Below are positions 28,390 through 36,969 of a stretch of 39,506 bases of DNA, piece by piece; position 1 is the first letter of the stretch; each line of letters opens with the position of its first letter. The translations under genes were made by a program, and so were the position numbers. Source of the DNA: Bradyrhizobium sp. Its GTDB lineage: Bacteria; Pseudomonadota; Alphaproteobacteria; Rhizobiales; Xanthobacteraceae. Below the pieces are notes generated by a model. The model was given only the letters and a program-made list of their open reading frames with translations, had not been told where the DNA came from and did not search any database. The DNA lies in assembly GCF_004799405.1 (NCBI RefSeq), contig NZ_SSMW01000024.1, positions 1 through 39,506 on the forward strand, written 5' to 3'.

Positions 28390-29403
28390 ATGTCTGTCCG
28401 TTTTCGGCGCGCGGGCCTGCCAGGGCCCGCAATACTGCTTGCGATACTGTTCGTGCCCTTCGGCAAGGCCGTCGCTCACGAAATCGTCGGCAACCGCTTC
28501 TTTCCCGCAACGCTTGGGATCGACGATCCCGGCGTCAACGACGAGTTGGCGTTCCCGACCGTTGACAGCTTCAAGACCGGCGACGATCCATCGGTGAGGC
28601 AGAGCGATATTTCCGGAGAGTTTTCCAAGCGGATCACCGAGGCGTTCGCGGTGTCGTTTTCCCCGACCTACACCCATCTCGGCGCACCCGGTGGGCTGAC
28701 GGGCATGGGCGCAAGTGGATTCCAGGATCTGGAGACCACCTTCAAATACCGCGTGTTCAGGGATCCCGAGCACGAGTTCGTGATGTCGGTTGGACTAAGC
28801 GTCGAATGGGGCGGGACGGGATCCAAGAGCGTGGGTGCAGACCCCTTCAATACCTACACGCCGACGTTTTATTTCGGCAAGGGTCTCGGCGATCTGCCTG
28901 ACACGTTGTCCTGGATTCGTCCGGTTGCAATCACCGGCCAGGTTGGTTATGCGCTTCCAGGGCAGCGCTCGACCACCAGCTTTGGGACCGATCCCAATAC
29001 CGGCGGTCCAATGCTCGACACCGAATTCAATCCGCAAGTGCTGAATTGGGGGGCGACGCTCCAATACAGCATGCCCTATCTCAAATCGGCGGTCATCGAT
29101 CTGGGCTTGCCTGATTTCATCAATCACCTGATCCCGCTGGTTGAAGGCTCGTTCCAGACACCGGTCGCAAACACCTTCACCTCCGGAACGAGGACCACGG
29201 GCACCATTCAGCCGGGCATCGTCTGGGTCGGGAATACCTTCCAGTTCGCTGTCGAGGCCCTGATTCCGGTCAACCGCCAGAGTGGGACCAATGTCGGCGT
29301 GATCGCGCAACTGCACTTGTTCCTAGACGACATCGACCCGCGCGGGATCGGCAAACCGATCTTTGGTCCGGCCACCCAACCCACCCCGCTTTTCAGGAAT
29401 TGA
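28390..29403 (+). CDS. Outer-membrane beta-barrel protein in the copper cluster
   Basis: A 337-aa exported protein. LPGPAILLAILFVPFGKAVA is a signal peptide cleaved before HEIVGNRFFPA. The rest is rich in alternating hydrophobic residues with aromatic strand ends, for example ETTFKYRVFRDPEHEFVMSV and TFQFAVEALIPVN, as in the transporter-like 'MetA-pathway of phenol degradation' barrel group. Proteins of this kind often stand beside CopC/CopD/PCuAC genes. A role in copper passage across the outer membrane is inferred from the neighbours. The stop precedes the copC start by two bases. Confidence 0.7.
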   Translation: MSVRFRRAGLPGPAILLAILFVPFGKAVAHEIVGNRFFPATLGIDDPGVNDELAFPTVDSFKTGDDPSVRQSDISGEFSKRITEAFAVSFSPTYTHLGAPGGLTGMGASGFQDLETTFKYRVFRDPEHEFVMSVGLSVEWGGTGSKSVGADPFNTYTPTFYFGKGLGDLPDTLSWIRPVAITGQVGYALPGQRSTTSFGTDPNTGGPMLDTEFNPQVLNWGATLQYSMPYLKSAVIDLGLPDFINHLIPLVEGSFQTPVANTFTSGTRTTGTIQPGIVWVGNTFQFAVEALIPVNRQSGTNVGVIAQLHLFLDDIDPRGIGKPIFGPATQPTPLFRN

Positions 29404-29405
29404 CC

Positions 29406-29768
29406 ATGCGCCATTCACCGCTTGCTTCTGTTTTCGCAACGATCCCCCTCTTGTTGCTGCTGACGGGACACGCCGGCGCGCACGCTCTTCTCGACCATGC
29501 GGAGCCTCGTGTCGGCAATACCGTGGCGACGGCTCCAAGTGAGGTGACGCTGTGGTTCACGCAAAAGCTGGAGTCGGCATTCAGTACCATCACCGTGACC
29601 AATGCTGCCGGCCAGCGCATCGATTCCGGGAAAACCCGTGTCAGTGACACCCAGATGTCGATCTCGTTACGTCCCGGCGGTACCGGAACCTATCACGTGA
29701 CGTGGCACGTTCTCTCGGTGGACACGCATACGACGGATGGCAGCTTCACATTTAAAGTTGGCCCGTAA
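29406..29768 (+). CDS. copC: CopC-family periplasmic copper-binding protein
   Basis: A 120-aa CopC domain protein. The signal peptide ends at HAGA, so the mature protein starts HALLDHAEPRVG with His26 as its first residue. The copper(II) site of the family (N-terminal His, plus Asp and His in D-x-H) is complete: H26, D106 and H108 (SVDTHTTDG). SEVTLWFTQKLE and GTYHVTWHVLSVDTHT are hallmark segments. There is no Met-rich Cu(I) loop, so it binds one Cu(II). It is the partner of CopD directly downstream. Confidence 0.92.
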   Translation: MRHSPLASVFATIPLLLLLTGHAGAHALLDHAEPRVGNTVATAPSEVTLWFTQKLESAFSTITVTNAAGQRIDSGKTRVSDTQMSISLRPGGTGTYHVTWHVLSVDTHTTDGSFTFKVGP

Positions 29769-29786
29769 AAGCTCCGGAGCGGACCG

Positions 29787-30746
29787 ATGGATTGGCTCGG
29801 AGCGGGGATCGACGTTCCCTTGATCGTCATTCGCGCCATACACCTTGCGGCAACGGCGGTAATGACGGGAACCCTGGTTTTCCGTGCGGTGGTGACCGAT
29901 GCCGCCATCCATTCGTCCAATCCGGTGGTTATGATCGTCCGCGCGCAAACCCTTCGCGTCGCCTGGGCCTGCCTCGCAGTATCGGTCGTATCCGGCCTAG
30001 CCTGGCTGTTGCTGGCGGCCGCATCCATAAGCGGTCTTCCGTTCCGGGAGGCGATGACACCCAGTCTGCTGTCGACGGTCGTGAATGATACGCAATTCGG
30101 ATTGGTCTCGGAAATTCGCGTCGTGATGGCCGTTATTCTGGCGGGCTGTCTGGCGTATGACCGGGTTCCGCTGGTACGCGGGCTCGCCTTGGCAATGTCT
30201 CTCGGCCTGACCGCGGCGATTGCCTGGACCGGGCACGCGGGATCGACCGCTGGTGAAATGGGAATCTTTCACCTGACTGCCGATATTCTCCATCTCTTCG
30301 CCGCCGCAACCTGGGTCGGAGGCCTCGTATCGCTGGTACTGCTGTTGTCGATCACCCGGCGCGATCGGACTGATGCGGGCATGTCGTTTGCCCGGGAAGC
30401 TACCCAAAGCTTTTCGACGATGGGCCTCACCATCGTTGTGGTGATCTTCGCAACCGGCATCGTCAACGCGTGGATCCTGGTTGGCTCCCTGCACGGATTG
30501 ATCGGCACCGAATACGGACGGCTCCTGATGCTGAAGACGGCGCTGTTTGCCGGTATGCTTTCGGTCGCAGGCGTCAATCGATACTGGCTGACGCCGGGGC
30601 TTGCCTCTCCGTCGGAAGACCGGCCGCCGGTCGAGGTGCTTCGCCTGCTGACGCGTGGCAGCCTGATCGAGATCGCTCTGGCATCGGTGATTTTCGCCAT
30701 CGTCGGGATGCTGGGGACGTTGCATCCCGCAACCCACGCTCTGTAA
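29787..30746 (+). CDS. copD: CopD-family copper transport membrane protein
   Basis: A 319-aa inner-membrane protein with about eight helices. The pattern IVIRAIHLAATAVMTGTLVF near the start, TGHAGSTAGEMGIFHLTADILHLFAAATWVGGL in the middle (split here by the reader: TGHA, HLTAD and HLFAAATWVGGL) and LMLKTALFAGMLSVAGVNRY later are CopD (YcnJ-like) features. Histidines in helices 1, 4 and 5 could carry copper. CopD works with CopC to move copper into the cytoplasm. Eighteen bases after copC; very likely co-transcribed. Confidence 0.9.
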   Translation: MDWLGAGIDVPLIVIRAIHLAATAVMTGTLVFRAVVTDAAIHSSNPVVMIVRAQTLRVAWACLAVSVVSGLAWLLLAAASISGLPFREAMTPSLLSTVVNDTQFGLVSEIRVVMAVILAGCLAYDRVPLVRGLALAMSLGLTAAIAWTGHAGSTAGEMGIFHLTADILHLFAAATWVGGLVSLVLLLSITRRDRTDAGMSFAREATQSFSTMGLTIVVVIFATGIVNAWILVGSLHGLIGTEYGRLLMLKTALFAGMLSVAGVNRYWLTPGLASPSEDRPPVEVLRLLTRGSLIEIALASVIFAIVGMLGTLHPATHAL

Positions 30747-30781
30747 CTGCAAGTTCGTTGAAAGCGCACGAGAGGACCAAA

Positions 30782-31324
30782 ATGCATATCGAAAGACGAG
30801 CGTTCCCATCGGTCACATGCGTCATCGCGTGCGCCGCAATGCTGTGTTGTTTTTTGGCCGCACCCGCATGCGCCCAGGAGGTCAAGGCCGGCGATCTCGT
30901 GATTACGCAGGCCTGGAGCCGCGCCACGCCGGGGGGCGCGAAAATCGCAGGCGGATATCTGACTATCGAGAACAAGGGCGCCACGGCGGATCGGCTGCTC
31001 GGCGGCTCGGGGGAGGTTGCGGGCAAAATCGAGGTCCACGAGATGGCCATGAACAACGGCGTGATGACGATGCGTCCGCTCGACGGCGGTCTGACGATCG
31101 ATCCCGGCAAGACCGTCAAGCTGGCGCCAGGGGGATATCACCTGATGTTTTCCGATCTCAAGAAACCCCTCAGGCAGGGCGACAAGGTGCCGGTCACTCT
31201 TGAGTTCGAAAAGGCCGGCAAGGTATCCCTCTCGTTCGATGTGCAAGGCGTAGGGGCGCAGGGGCCCGGCGCCGGATCAGGCGGCATGGACATGAAAAAG
31301 ATGCCCGGTGGCGCGAAGATGTGA
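30782..31324 (+). CDS. PCuAC-family periplasmic copper(I) chaperone
   Basis: A 180-aa exported protein. The signal peptide ends at APACA before QEVKAGDLVIT. The Cu(I) site is H86-x10-M97-x22-H120-x-M122 (VHEMAM, MTMRP, GYHLMF), the H-M-H-M pattern of PCuAC/DR1885 proteins. These deliver copper to the CuA and CuB centres of cytochrome oxidase. A Met-rich tail (GGMDMKKMPGGAKM) adds four methionines and may bind further Cu(I). The ATG at 30782 follows GAGGA. The next gene starts just beyond its stop. Confidence 0.92.
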   Translation: MHIERRAFPSVTCVIACAAMLCCFLAAPACAQEVKAGDLVITQAWSRATPGGAKIAGGYLTIENKGATADRLLGGSGEVAGKIEVHEMAMNNGVMTMRPLDGGLTIDPGKTVKLAPGGYHLMFSDLKKPLRQGDKVPVTLEFEKAGKVSLSFDVQGVGAQGPGAGSGGMDMKKMPGGAKM

Positions 31325-31329
31325 GGCCG

Positions 31330-31737
31330 ATGATGTCCAGGGTTAGCTTTTCGCGTTTGCTGATCGCGCTCGCCACGCTCGCTGCCTTGGCTTGCAAGCC
31401 GGTGTTCGCCGAACTCGCGATTCACATTCATGCAGAGAAGGCCATGTTTCAGGTTCTGATGTTGCCGGGGCGAGTCGGCGCCGACAGCTTCGTTCTGCAA
31501 CTGATGGACGGCGAGGGAAACCTGCTCAAGGCCAGGGAAGCCACGTTGACCCTGAGCCTGCCCGGGCGCGGCGTCACACCCTTGGAGCGCAAGGCCACAT
31601 CGGGCGCGGACGGCTATTGGCACGTTCGCGACGTGCCGATTCCTTATCCCGGCCGCTGGCACGTCCGTATCGATGTCCTGACGGCCGGCTCCGACAGGAT
31701 TACGCTGGAAGACGAGCTCAACGTACCCGCGCGCTAG
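31330..31737 (+). CDS. Secreted YtkA/FixH-like domain protein of the copper cluster
   Basis: The product is 135 aa from the ATG at 31330. A signal peptide (LLIALATLAALACKPVFA) precedes a single Ig-like domain: FQVLMLPGRVGADSFVLQL, then VTPLERKATSGADGYW and IPYPGRWHVRIDVL. This domain matches the extra periplasmic domain at the C-terminus of some CopCD/YcnJ fusions (YtkA-like), here as a separate gene. The histidines early on (AIHIHAEKAM) could bind metal. It ends the cluster; 199 bp then separate it from proS. Confidence 0.75.
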   Translation: MMSRVSFSRLLIALATLAALACKPVFAELAIHIHAEKAMFQVLMLPGRVGADSFVLQLMDGEGNLLKAREATLTLSLPGRGVTPLERKATSGADGYWHVRDVPIPYPGRWHVRIDVLTAGSDRITLEDELNVPAR

Positions 31738-31936
31738 CCAATCTCTTTGAGGTTTTTCATTCACCCCGCGGTTTGTGACCTGTTCGCGCCATAATCGCGC
31801 GGTCAAAATCGTCGGCAAAACAACAGGAAATCCGCTGGTTTAGCGGCCTTTTCCCGACGCCCGCCCTTGTGTTTTCATACCCGATCCGGTTTCACTGCTG
31901 GCCTGCCGTCTCTCACCGATTCTTCCGAGTATATCC

Positions 31937-33256
31937 ATGCGATTGTCGCGATTCTTTCTGCCCATCCTCAAAGAGAATCCGAAAGAGGCCGAGATCGTGT
32001 CGCATCGCCTGATGCTGCGCGCCGGCATGATGCGGCAGGAAGCGGCGGGCATTTACGCCTGGCTGCCGCTGGGCTTGCGAGTGCTGAAGAAGATCGAGCA
32101 GATTGTCCGCGAAGAGCAAAACCGCGCCGGCGCGCTCGAGCTGTTGATGCCGACGCTGCAACTGGCGGACCTGTGGCGCGAGAGCGGGCGCTATGATGCC
32201 TATGGCCCGGAAATGCTGCGCATTACCGACCGGCACAAGCGCGAGCTGCTCTACGGGCCCACCAATGAGGAAATGATCACCGAGATTTTCCGAAGCTACG
32301 TGAAATCCTACAGGAGCCTGCCGCTCAACCTCTATCACATCCAGTGGAAATTCCGCGACGAGCAGCGGCCGCGCTTCGGCGTGATGCGCGGCCGCGAATT
32401 CCTCATGAAGGACGCCTATTCGTTCGATGTCGACGAGGCCGCGGCGCGTCGCTCCTACAACCGGATGTTCGTCGCGTATTTGCGCACCTTCGCGCGGATG
32501 GGGTTGAAGGCGATCCCGATGCGCGCTGAAACCGGCCCGATCGGCGGCGATCTCAGCCACGAATTCATCGTGCTGGCCGAAACCGGCGAGTCCGCGGTTT
32601 ATTGCGACAGCGATGTGCTCGATCTGCCGGTGCCCGGCGAGGAGATCGACTATGACGGCGATCTCGGCCCCATCATCAAGCAATGGACTTCAGTCTACGC
32701 CGCCACCGAAGACGTCCACGACGCGGCGCGCTTCGACCGCGAGGTCCCCGCCGGCAAGAAGCTGCAGACCAGGGGCATCGAGGTCGGTCAAATCTTCTAT
32801 TTCGGCACCAAATATTCCGACACGATGAAGGCTTTTGTCGCGGGCGCCGATGGCGCCGAGGTGGCGGTACATGGCGGCTCCTACGGTGTCGGGGTCTCGC
32901 GTCTGGTCGGCGCGATCATCGAGGCCTGTCACGACGATGCCGGCATCAAATGGCCGGAAGCGGTAGCGCCGTTCAAGGCGGCAATCCTGAATTTGAAGCA
33001 GGGCGCCGAAGATACGGATGCCGCCTGCGAACGGCTTTATCGCGAACTCACCGCCAAAGGCGTCGAGGTTTTGTACGACGACACCGACCAGCGCGCCGGC
33101 GCGAAATTCGCCGCCGCCGACCTGATCGGCATTCCGTGGCAGGTTCTGGTCGGCCCGAAAGGGCTCGCCGAAGGCAAGCTGGAGATCAAGCGGCGCAGCG
33201 ACGGGATGCGGGAGAACCTCAGTCCGGCTGATGTCGTGGCGCGGTTGACTTCGTGA
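31937..33256 (+). CDS. proS: Prolyl-tRNA synthetase, short alphaproteobacterial type
   Basis: A 439-aa class II synthetase that charges tRNA-Pro. Motif 2 is [21 protein letters not shown] (given in parts: FRDEQRPR and [12 protein letters not shown]), and motif 3 contains [13 protein letters not shown]. The anticodon-binding domain covers about 335-439 ([20 protein letters not shown]). The inserted editing domain of E. coli-type ProS is absent, as is normal for ProS type 2 of alphaproteobacteria. No clear ribosome site precedes the ATG at 31937. It lies 75 bp before the lol genes, an arrangement I recall from Bradyrhizobium. Confidence 0.96.
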   Translation: MRLSRFFLPILKENPKEAEIVSHRLMLRAGMMRQEAAGIYAWLPLGLRVLKKIEQIVREEQNRAGALELLMPTLQLADLWRESGRYDAYGPEMLRITDRHKRELLYGPTNEEMITEIFRSYVKSYRSLPLNLYHIQWKFRDEQRPRFGVMRGREFLMKDAYSFDVDEAAARRSYNRMFVAYLRTFARMGLKAIPMRAETGPIGGDLSHEFIVLAETGESAVYCDSDVLDLPVPGEEIDYDGDLGPIIKQWTSVYAATEDVHDAARFDREVPAGKKLQTRGIEVGQIFYFGTKYSDTMKAFVAGADGAEVAVHGGSYGVGVSRLVGAIIEACHDDAGIKWPEAVAPFKAAILNLKQGAEDTDAACERLYRELTAKGVEVLYDDTDQRAGAKFAAADLIGIPWQVLVGPKGLAEGKLEIKRRSDGMRENLSPADVVARLTS

Positions 33257-33331
33257 GCAATTATCCACCGCTGTTGCCGCGATATCGGCCGTGGCGGCTA
33301 CAATTAGCCCGAATCGTGTGAAAATCGAACT

Positions 33332-34612
33332 ATGGATGAAGCCATGAGCGAGCCAGTTCGGACCCCACCTTTCGCGCCATTCGAATGGCTGCTGTCCGGA
33401 CGCTATTTGCGGGCACGTCGCAAGGAAGGCTTCATTTCCGTCATCGCCGGCTTTTCGTTTCTGGGCATCATGCTCGGGGTTGCCACGCTCATCATCGTGA
33501 TGGCCGTCATGAACGGCTTCCGAAAGGAGTTGCTGGACAAGATTCTCGGCCTCAACGGCCATCTTTTGGTTCAGCCGTTGGAATCGCCGCTGACCGACTG
33601 GAAAGACGTCGCCGATCGCATCAACCAGGTAGCGGGCATCCGCCTCGCGGCACCCGTGGTGGATGGCCAGGCGCTGGCATCCTCGCCGTTCAATGCGTCC
33701 GGCGTGCTGGTTCGCGGCATTCGCGCCGACGACCTCAACAACCTCACCTCGATTGCCAAGAACATCAAGCAGGGCACGCTCGAGGGATTCGACGAAGGGC
33801 AGGGCGTCGCCATCGGCCGCCGGCTCGCCGATCAACTGTCGCTGCATGCCGGCGACAGCATCACGCTGGTGGCGCCGCGGGGAGCGGTGACCCCGATGGG
33901 CATTACGCCGCGCATCAAGCCGTACAAGATTGCCGCGGTATTCGAGATCGGCATGACGGAATACGATGCGAGCTTTGTGTTCATGCCGCTTCCGGAGGCG
34001 CAGGCCTATTTCAACCGCGCCAACGACGTGACCGCGATCGAGGTGTTCACCACCAATCCCGACAAGATCGACGTCTTCCGCAAGACCGTGACCGAAGCCG
34101 CCGGCCGGCCGGTATTTCTGGTGGATTGGCGGCAGCGCAACTCAACCTTCTTCAATGCGCTTCAGGTCGAGCGTAACGTGATGTTTCTGATTCTCACCAT
34201 GATCGTACTGGTCGCGGCGCTCAATATCGTGTCGGGCCTGATCATGCTGGTAAAGGACAAGGGCAGCGATATCGCGATTCTGCGCACCATGGGCGCCTCG
34301 CAAGGCTCGATCATGCGGGTGTTCCTGATCACGGGCGCCGCGATCGGCGTGGTCGGCACGCTGACCGGGCTTTTTGTCGGGATGCTGATCTGCCTCAATA
34401 TCGAGTCGATCCGGCAATTCCTGTCCTGGCTCACCAACACCGAATTGTTTTCGCCCGAACTCTACTTCCTCTCCAAGCTGCCGGCCGAGATCGATTTCGG
34501 CGAGACCAGCGCGGTGGTGATCATGGCCTTGACGCTGTCTTTCCTCGCTACGCTTTATCCGTCCTGGCGTGCTGCGCGTCTCGATCCCGTCGAAGCGCTC
34601 CGGTACGAGTGA
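33332..34612 (+). CDS. Lipoprotein-releasing ABC transporter permease LolC/LolE
   Basis: A 426-aa inner-membrane permease of the Lol system, which releases lipoproteins from the inner membrane to LolA. Helix 1 follows the motif FISVIAGFSFLGIMLGVATL with VMAVMNGFR; the large periplasmic domain spans about 70-275; three helices follow (about 285-310, 335-360, 390-410). SDIAILRTMGASQGSIMRVF is the family signature near helix 2. Only one permease gene is present, as usual in alphaproteobacteria, so it may form a homodimer. An in-frame ATG at 33344 is an alternative start. It overlaps no gene and is seven bases from lolD. Confidence 0.94.
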   Translation: MDEAMSEPVRTPPFAPFEWLLSGRYLRARRKEGFISVIAGFSFLGIMLGVATLIIVMAVMNGFRKELLDKILGLNGHLLVQPLESPLTDWKDVADRINQVAGIRLAAPVVDGQALASSPFNASGVLVRGIRADDLNNLTSIAKNIKQGTLEGFDEGQGVAIGRRLADQLSLHAGDSITLVAPRGAVTPMGITPRIKPYKIAAVFEIGMTEYDASFVFMPLPEAQAYFNRANDVTAIEVFTTNPDKIDVFRKTVTEAAGRPVFLVDWRQRNSTFFNALQVERNVMFLILTMIVLVAALNIVSGLIMLVKDKGSDIAILRTMGASQGSIMRVFLITGAAIGVVGTLTGLFVGMLICLNIESIRQFLSWLTNTELFSPELYFLSKLPAEIDFGETSAVVIMALTLSFLATLYPSWRAARLDPVEALRYE

Positions 34613-34619
34613 GGGATAG

Positions 34620-35318
34620 ATGGAGCAGGGGGCAGAAGATGTACCGGTCGTTTATCTCCACGAGATAAAGCGCCAGTACGTCCAGGGCGAAACCACCCTG
34701 ACGATCCTCGATGGCGTCAAGCTCGCGCTGTGGGCGGGACAGTCGGTGGCGCTGGTGGCGCCGTCGGGCGCCGGCAAATCGACGCTCTTGCATATCGCGG
34801 GCCTGCTCGAAAGCCCCGATGACGGCGAAGTCTATGTCGGCGGCGCGCCGACCTCGCAATTGTCGGATATCGAGCGAACCCAGATCCGCCGCACCGACAT
34901 CGGCTTTGTCTATCAGTCGCACCGGCTGCTGCCGGAATTCTCCGCGCTTGAGAACGTTATGCTGCCGCAGATGATCTGTGGCCTCAAGCGCGCCGAAACC
35001 GTCAAACGCGCCACCGAAATCCTGACCTATCTGGGTCTCGGCGAGCGCATCAAGCACCGGCCGGCCGAACTGTCCGGCGGCGAGCAACAGCGGGTGGCGA
35101 TCGCGCGGGCGGTCGCCAACGCGCCGCGCGTGCTGTTTGCGGATGAGCCGACCGGAAATCTCGATCCAAACACCGCCGACCACGTCTTCGGGGCGCTGAT
35201 GCAACTGGTCAGGGCGACGCGGGTAGCGATGCTGATCGCGACCCATAACATGGAACTGGCCGGCCGGATGGACCGGCGGGTGTCGCTGGTTGACGGTCGG
35301 GTGGTGGAACTGGACTAG
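34620..35318 (+). CDS. lolD: Lipoprotein-releasing ABC transporter ATP-binding protein LolD
   Basis: The 232-aa ATPase of the Lol transporter. Walker A is APSGAGKST (48-56; Ala in place of the usual first Gly), the Q-loop is Q99, the signature LSGGEQQ is at 151-157, Walker B VLFADEP at 171-177 and the H-loop H209 in IATHN. The start is seven bases after the permease stop. It ends one base before the convergent DUF3551 gene's stop. Confidence 0.96.
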   Translation: MEQGAEDVPVVYLHEIKRQYVQGETTLTILDGVKLALWAGQSVALVAPSGAGKSTLLHIAGLLESPDDGEVYVGGAPTSQLSDIERTQIRRTDIGFVYQSHRLLPEFSALENVMLPQMICGLKRAETVKRATEILTYLGLGERIKHRPAELSGGEQQRVAIARAVANAPRVLFADEPTGNLDPNTADHVFGALMQLVRATRVAMLIATHNMELAGRMDRRVSLVDGRVVELD

Positions 35319-35319
35319 C

Positions 35320-35586
35320 TCAGTAAGCGCGGGGATGGCGTCTGTGGCGTCGTCCCCACGGCTCCTGATACGCGTTCGCATAATACGGATTGACGATGCA
35401 CTCCGCCGCGCGGCCCGACGCAGTCGCGGCGCACTGAGCCAATGAGTTGTAGCTGCAGTCGATATATTGGATGGGAGCGTATACCTGGATGCAAACCGGA
35501 TAGTCCGGAGCGTACATCTGGGCCCGTGCCGGCACGGTTGCCCAGATCGTTCCGATCGCCAAAATCGCTAAAGCCAGAATGCGCAT
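35320..35586 (-). CDS. DUF3551 family small exported protein
   Basis: An 88-aa exported protein. A signal peptide (MRILALAILAIGTIWATVPARA) precedes QMYAPDYPVCIQVY; the mature part has paired cysteines (VCIQVY, IDCSYN, QCAATA, ECIVNP) and ends with GRRHRRHPRAY. This is the pattern of DUF3551, a family I associate with Bradyrhizobium, where many copies exist with unknown function. GAGGAAA precedes the ATG. It is convergent with lolD. Confidence 0.85.
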   Translation of the reverse strand: MRILALAILAIGTIWATVPARAQMYAPDYPVCIQVYAPIQYIDCSYNSLAQCAATASGRAAECIVNPYYANAYQEPWGRRHRRHPRAY

Positions 35587-35752
35587 CAGTATTTCCTCCG
35601 GAATAGCCGGCTGCGGCCAGGCAGCCGTGCGACCTTAGCCTTGTAATAGGGATTCGCGGCGGTCGTTCCGCAGGGCACTCCCCCCGGCACCAGTCCGCGT
35701 TAACCAAGCGGTTTTTTAAAGGCCGTTTTTTCAAAGCGATCCCCTCCCTCGG

Positions 35753-35761
35753 CTCTTGACT
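35753..35761. repeat. Left target-site duplication of the IS1595-family element
   Basis: CTCTTGACT at 35753-35761 is repeated exactly at 38078-38086, directly outside the terminal inverted repeats. IS1595-family elements usually make 8-bp duplications; the ninth base may be chance. Confidence 0.9.
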
Positions 35762-35774
35762 GGGGATTATCCGG

Positions 35775-35990
35775 TTGACACCACAAGCCCCCAAAGGTAG
35801 TCAGGGCGACACCAAATCAGGTGATTTGGTTGGCGCGCCCGATGTCGAAATAACGCCCGCGATGATCGATGCGGGCGCTGAAGTTATTTGGCGGTTTTTC
35901 GACGAGACGATCCCTTACGGCTCCTCGTTCGGTGAGCTTGTGGCAAGGGAGGTTTTTCTGGCCATGAATGTATCGCGGGAGCGATCATAG
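35775..35990 (+). CDS. Small passenger ORF of the IS element, start uncertain
   Basis: An open frame with a TTG start at 35775 lying inside the left inverted repeat would encode 71 aa. The conserved-looking core is ITPAMIDAGAEVIWRFF followed by GELVAREVFLAMN, which fits a small helical family seen in rhizobial phage and mobile regions (ITPEMIEAG...; recall). No ATG precedes this core in frame, and the first ATG (in PAMID) would cut it. Its last third overlaps the end of the minus-strand cargo gene. The start and expression are therefore doubtful. Confidence 0.5.
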   Translation: MTPQAPKGSQGDTKSGDLVGAPDVEITPAMIDAGAEVIWRFFDETIPYGSSFGELVAREVFLAMNVSRERS

Positions 35991-36519
35991 CGTTGAACAT
36001 GGAGCCCGCGAAGTCATTCAGGGTGTTTGTCAGTTCTATGTAGCTTTCAAATTCCTGGGTTAAGTCTTCCCACTCCTTCTTCAGGAGTGATTTGGCTCTG
36101 GGGCTATCGGAATCTGGGGTGGGGATAACCAAGATTTTGGCCACCCTTTCAGTCTCATCTTGCACAAACGAAAATGGCGAGTGGAGCGCGTCATTGCGGT
36201 TGTGTCGTAGAGTGCCATCAATGCGGTTTAGCAGCCAAAGAATATCCTCCCGCTGGGGAGCGGACAACTGCGTTGCGACCTCCGTAGCAACCCGCAACAT
36301 TTTTCGTTGAACAAAGTCGCTATCTGTCGAATGCCAGATCGAAACTCCCATTTTTCGGGAGTGAGACTTTATTATTAACTCAAATAGGTAAGATAGATTC
36401 TGGTGAAGCTCGTTCCACAAGAATACGAGTTCGCCTAAATAGATACCATATGGACGAAAGGCCCGTCTCAGTTGGGTCTGAGTCATCCGCCTGTCTTTGG
36501 TCTTTCGAGAACGTTTCAT
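35884..36519 (-). CDS. Passenger protein with an HEPN-like Rx4H motif
   Basis: A 211-aa helical protein of unknown function. About residue 108 it reads RHNRNDALHSPF, an R-x4-H arrangement (RNDALH) like that of HEPN-domain RNases and related Abi-type proteins, after a helical stretch (REDILWLLNRIDGTL). The N-terminus is basic (MKRSRKTKDRR) and the C-terminus is rich in Arg/Ser/Lys. An alternative ATG at 36486 gives a shorter form preceded by AGGCGG. HEPN assignment is by motif only. Lower-GC coding than the flanks suggests transfer with the IS. Confidence 0.6.
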   Translation of the reverse strand: MKRSRKTKDRRMTQTQLRRAFRPYGIYLGELVFLWNELHQNLSYLFELIIKSHSRKMGVSIWHSTDSDFVQRKMLRVATEVATQLSAPQREDILWLLNRIDGTLRHNRNDALHSPFSFVQDETERVAKILVIPTPDSDSPRAKSLLKKEWEDLTQEFESYIELTNTLNDFAGSMFNAMIAPAIHSWPEKPPLPQAHRTRSRKGSSRRKTAK

Positions 36520-36682
36520 GGCACAAAAGAAATCCGACGATCAATACAGCCCGGAAGAAGCGAAAGAGCGCATGAGGGCGGCACTGCTAGGTGCGCGCGT
36601 GGCCGGGCACGTGCCCATGAAAGCGAAGCCAAAGGCCAAGAAAACCAAGCCACGCAAACGTCAGAAGGCATCCTCGAAATGA
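36518..36682 (+). CDS. Small basic passenger protein
   Basis: The product is 54 aa from the ATG at 36518: MAQKKSDDQYSPEEAKERMR followed by a helix and a strongly basic tail (KAKPKAKKTKPRKRQKASSK). I recall closely related small proteins (K-S-D-x-x-Y-S-x-E-E-A) scattered in Bradyrhizobium genomes. Its start codon overlaps the start of the divergent minus-strand gene in CATG (36517-36520). Its end overlaps the end of the minus-strand zinc-ribbon gene by about 20 bases. Nucleic-acid binding is likely from its charge, but function is unknown. Confidence 0.65.
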   Translation: MAQKKSDDQYSPEEAKERMRAALLGARVAGHVPMKAKPKAKKTKPRKRQKASSK

Positions 36683-36969
36683 CACTTATTACAACGGAAC
36701 ATATCCCGACTGTCGGGGCTACTTACGGGGCGCAGGAAAGAAGTAATTCCATCAGCCCAGCATATGGGACAAGGGTAATCAGTCCCGCCCTCGATAGGAA
36801 AATTCGTCGCTCGCTCCGTCGTCGCATGAGCCTTCTCGCGTTCCGCACTAAGATTCAGCTTTTCTTGCTCAATTTGCGCGAGCTTTTTATCAATGTCCGC
36901 TATCTCTCTTTGTCTGTTGCTCGCATAATCCAGAGCCAATTGTTTCAGCTTCTCAAGAATGCTGGCCAT
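36661..36969 (-). CDS. Passenger protein with coiled coil and zinc ribbon
   Basis: A 102-aa protein. Residues 1-55 form a charged coiled coil (REIADIDKKLAQIEQEKLNL), followed by a four-cysteine zinc ribbon: C67-x2-C70 (CPIC) and C93-x2-C96 (CNKC). GGGGG precedes the ATG at 36969 by a few bases. Similar small zinc-ribbon proteins accompany transposases and phages. It is 127 bp downstream of the transposase on the same strand and may be co-transcribed with it. Function unknown. Confidence 0.6.
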   Translation of the reverse strand: MASILEKLKQLALDYASNRQREIADIDKKLAQIEQEKLNLSAEREKAHATTERATNFPIEGGTDYPCPICWADGITSFLRPVSSPDSRDMFRCNKCHFEDAF

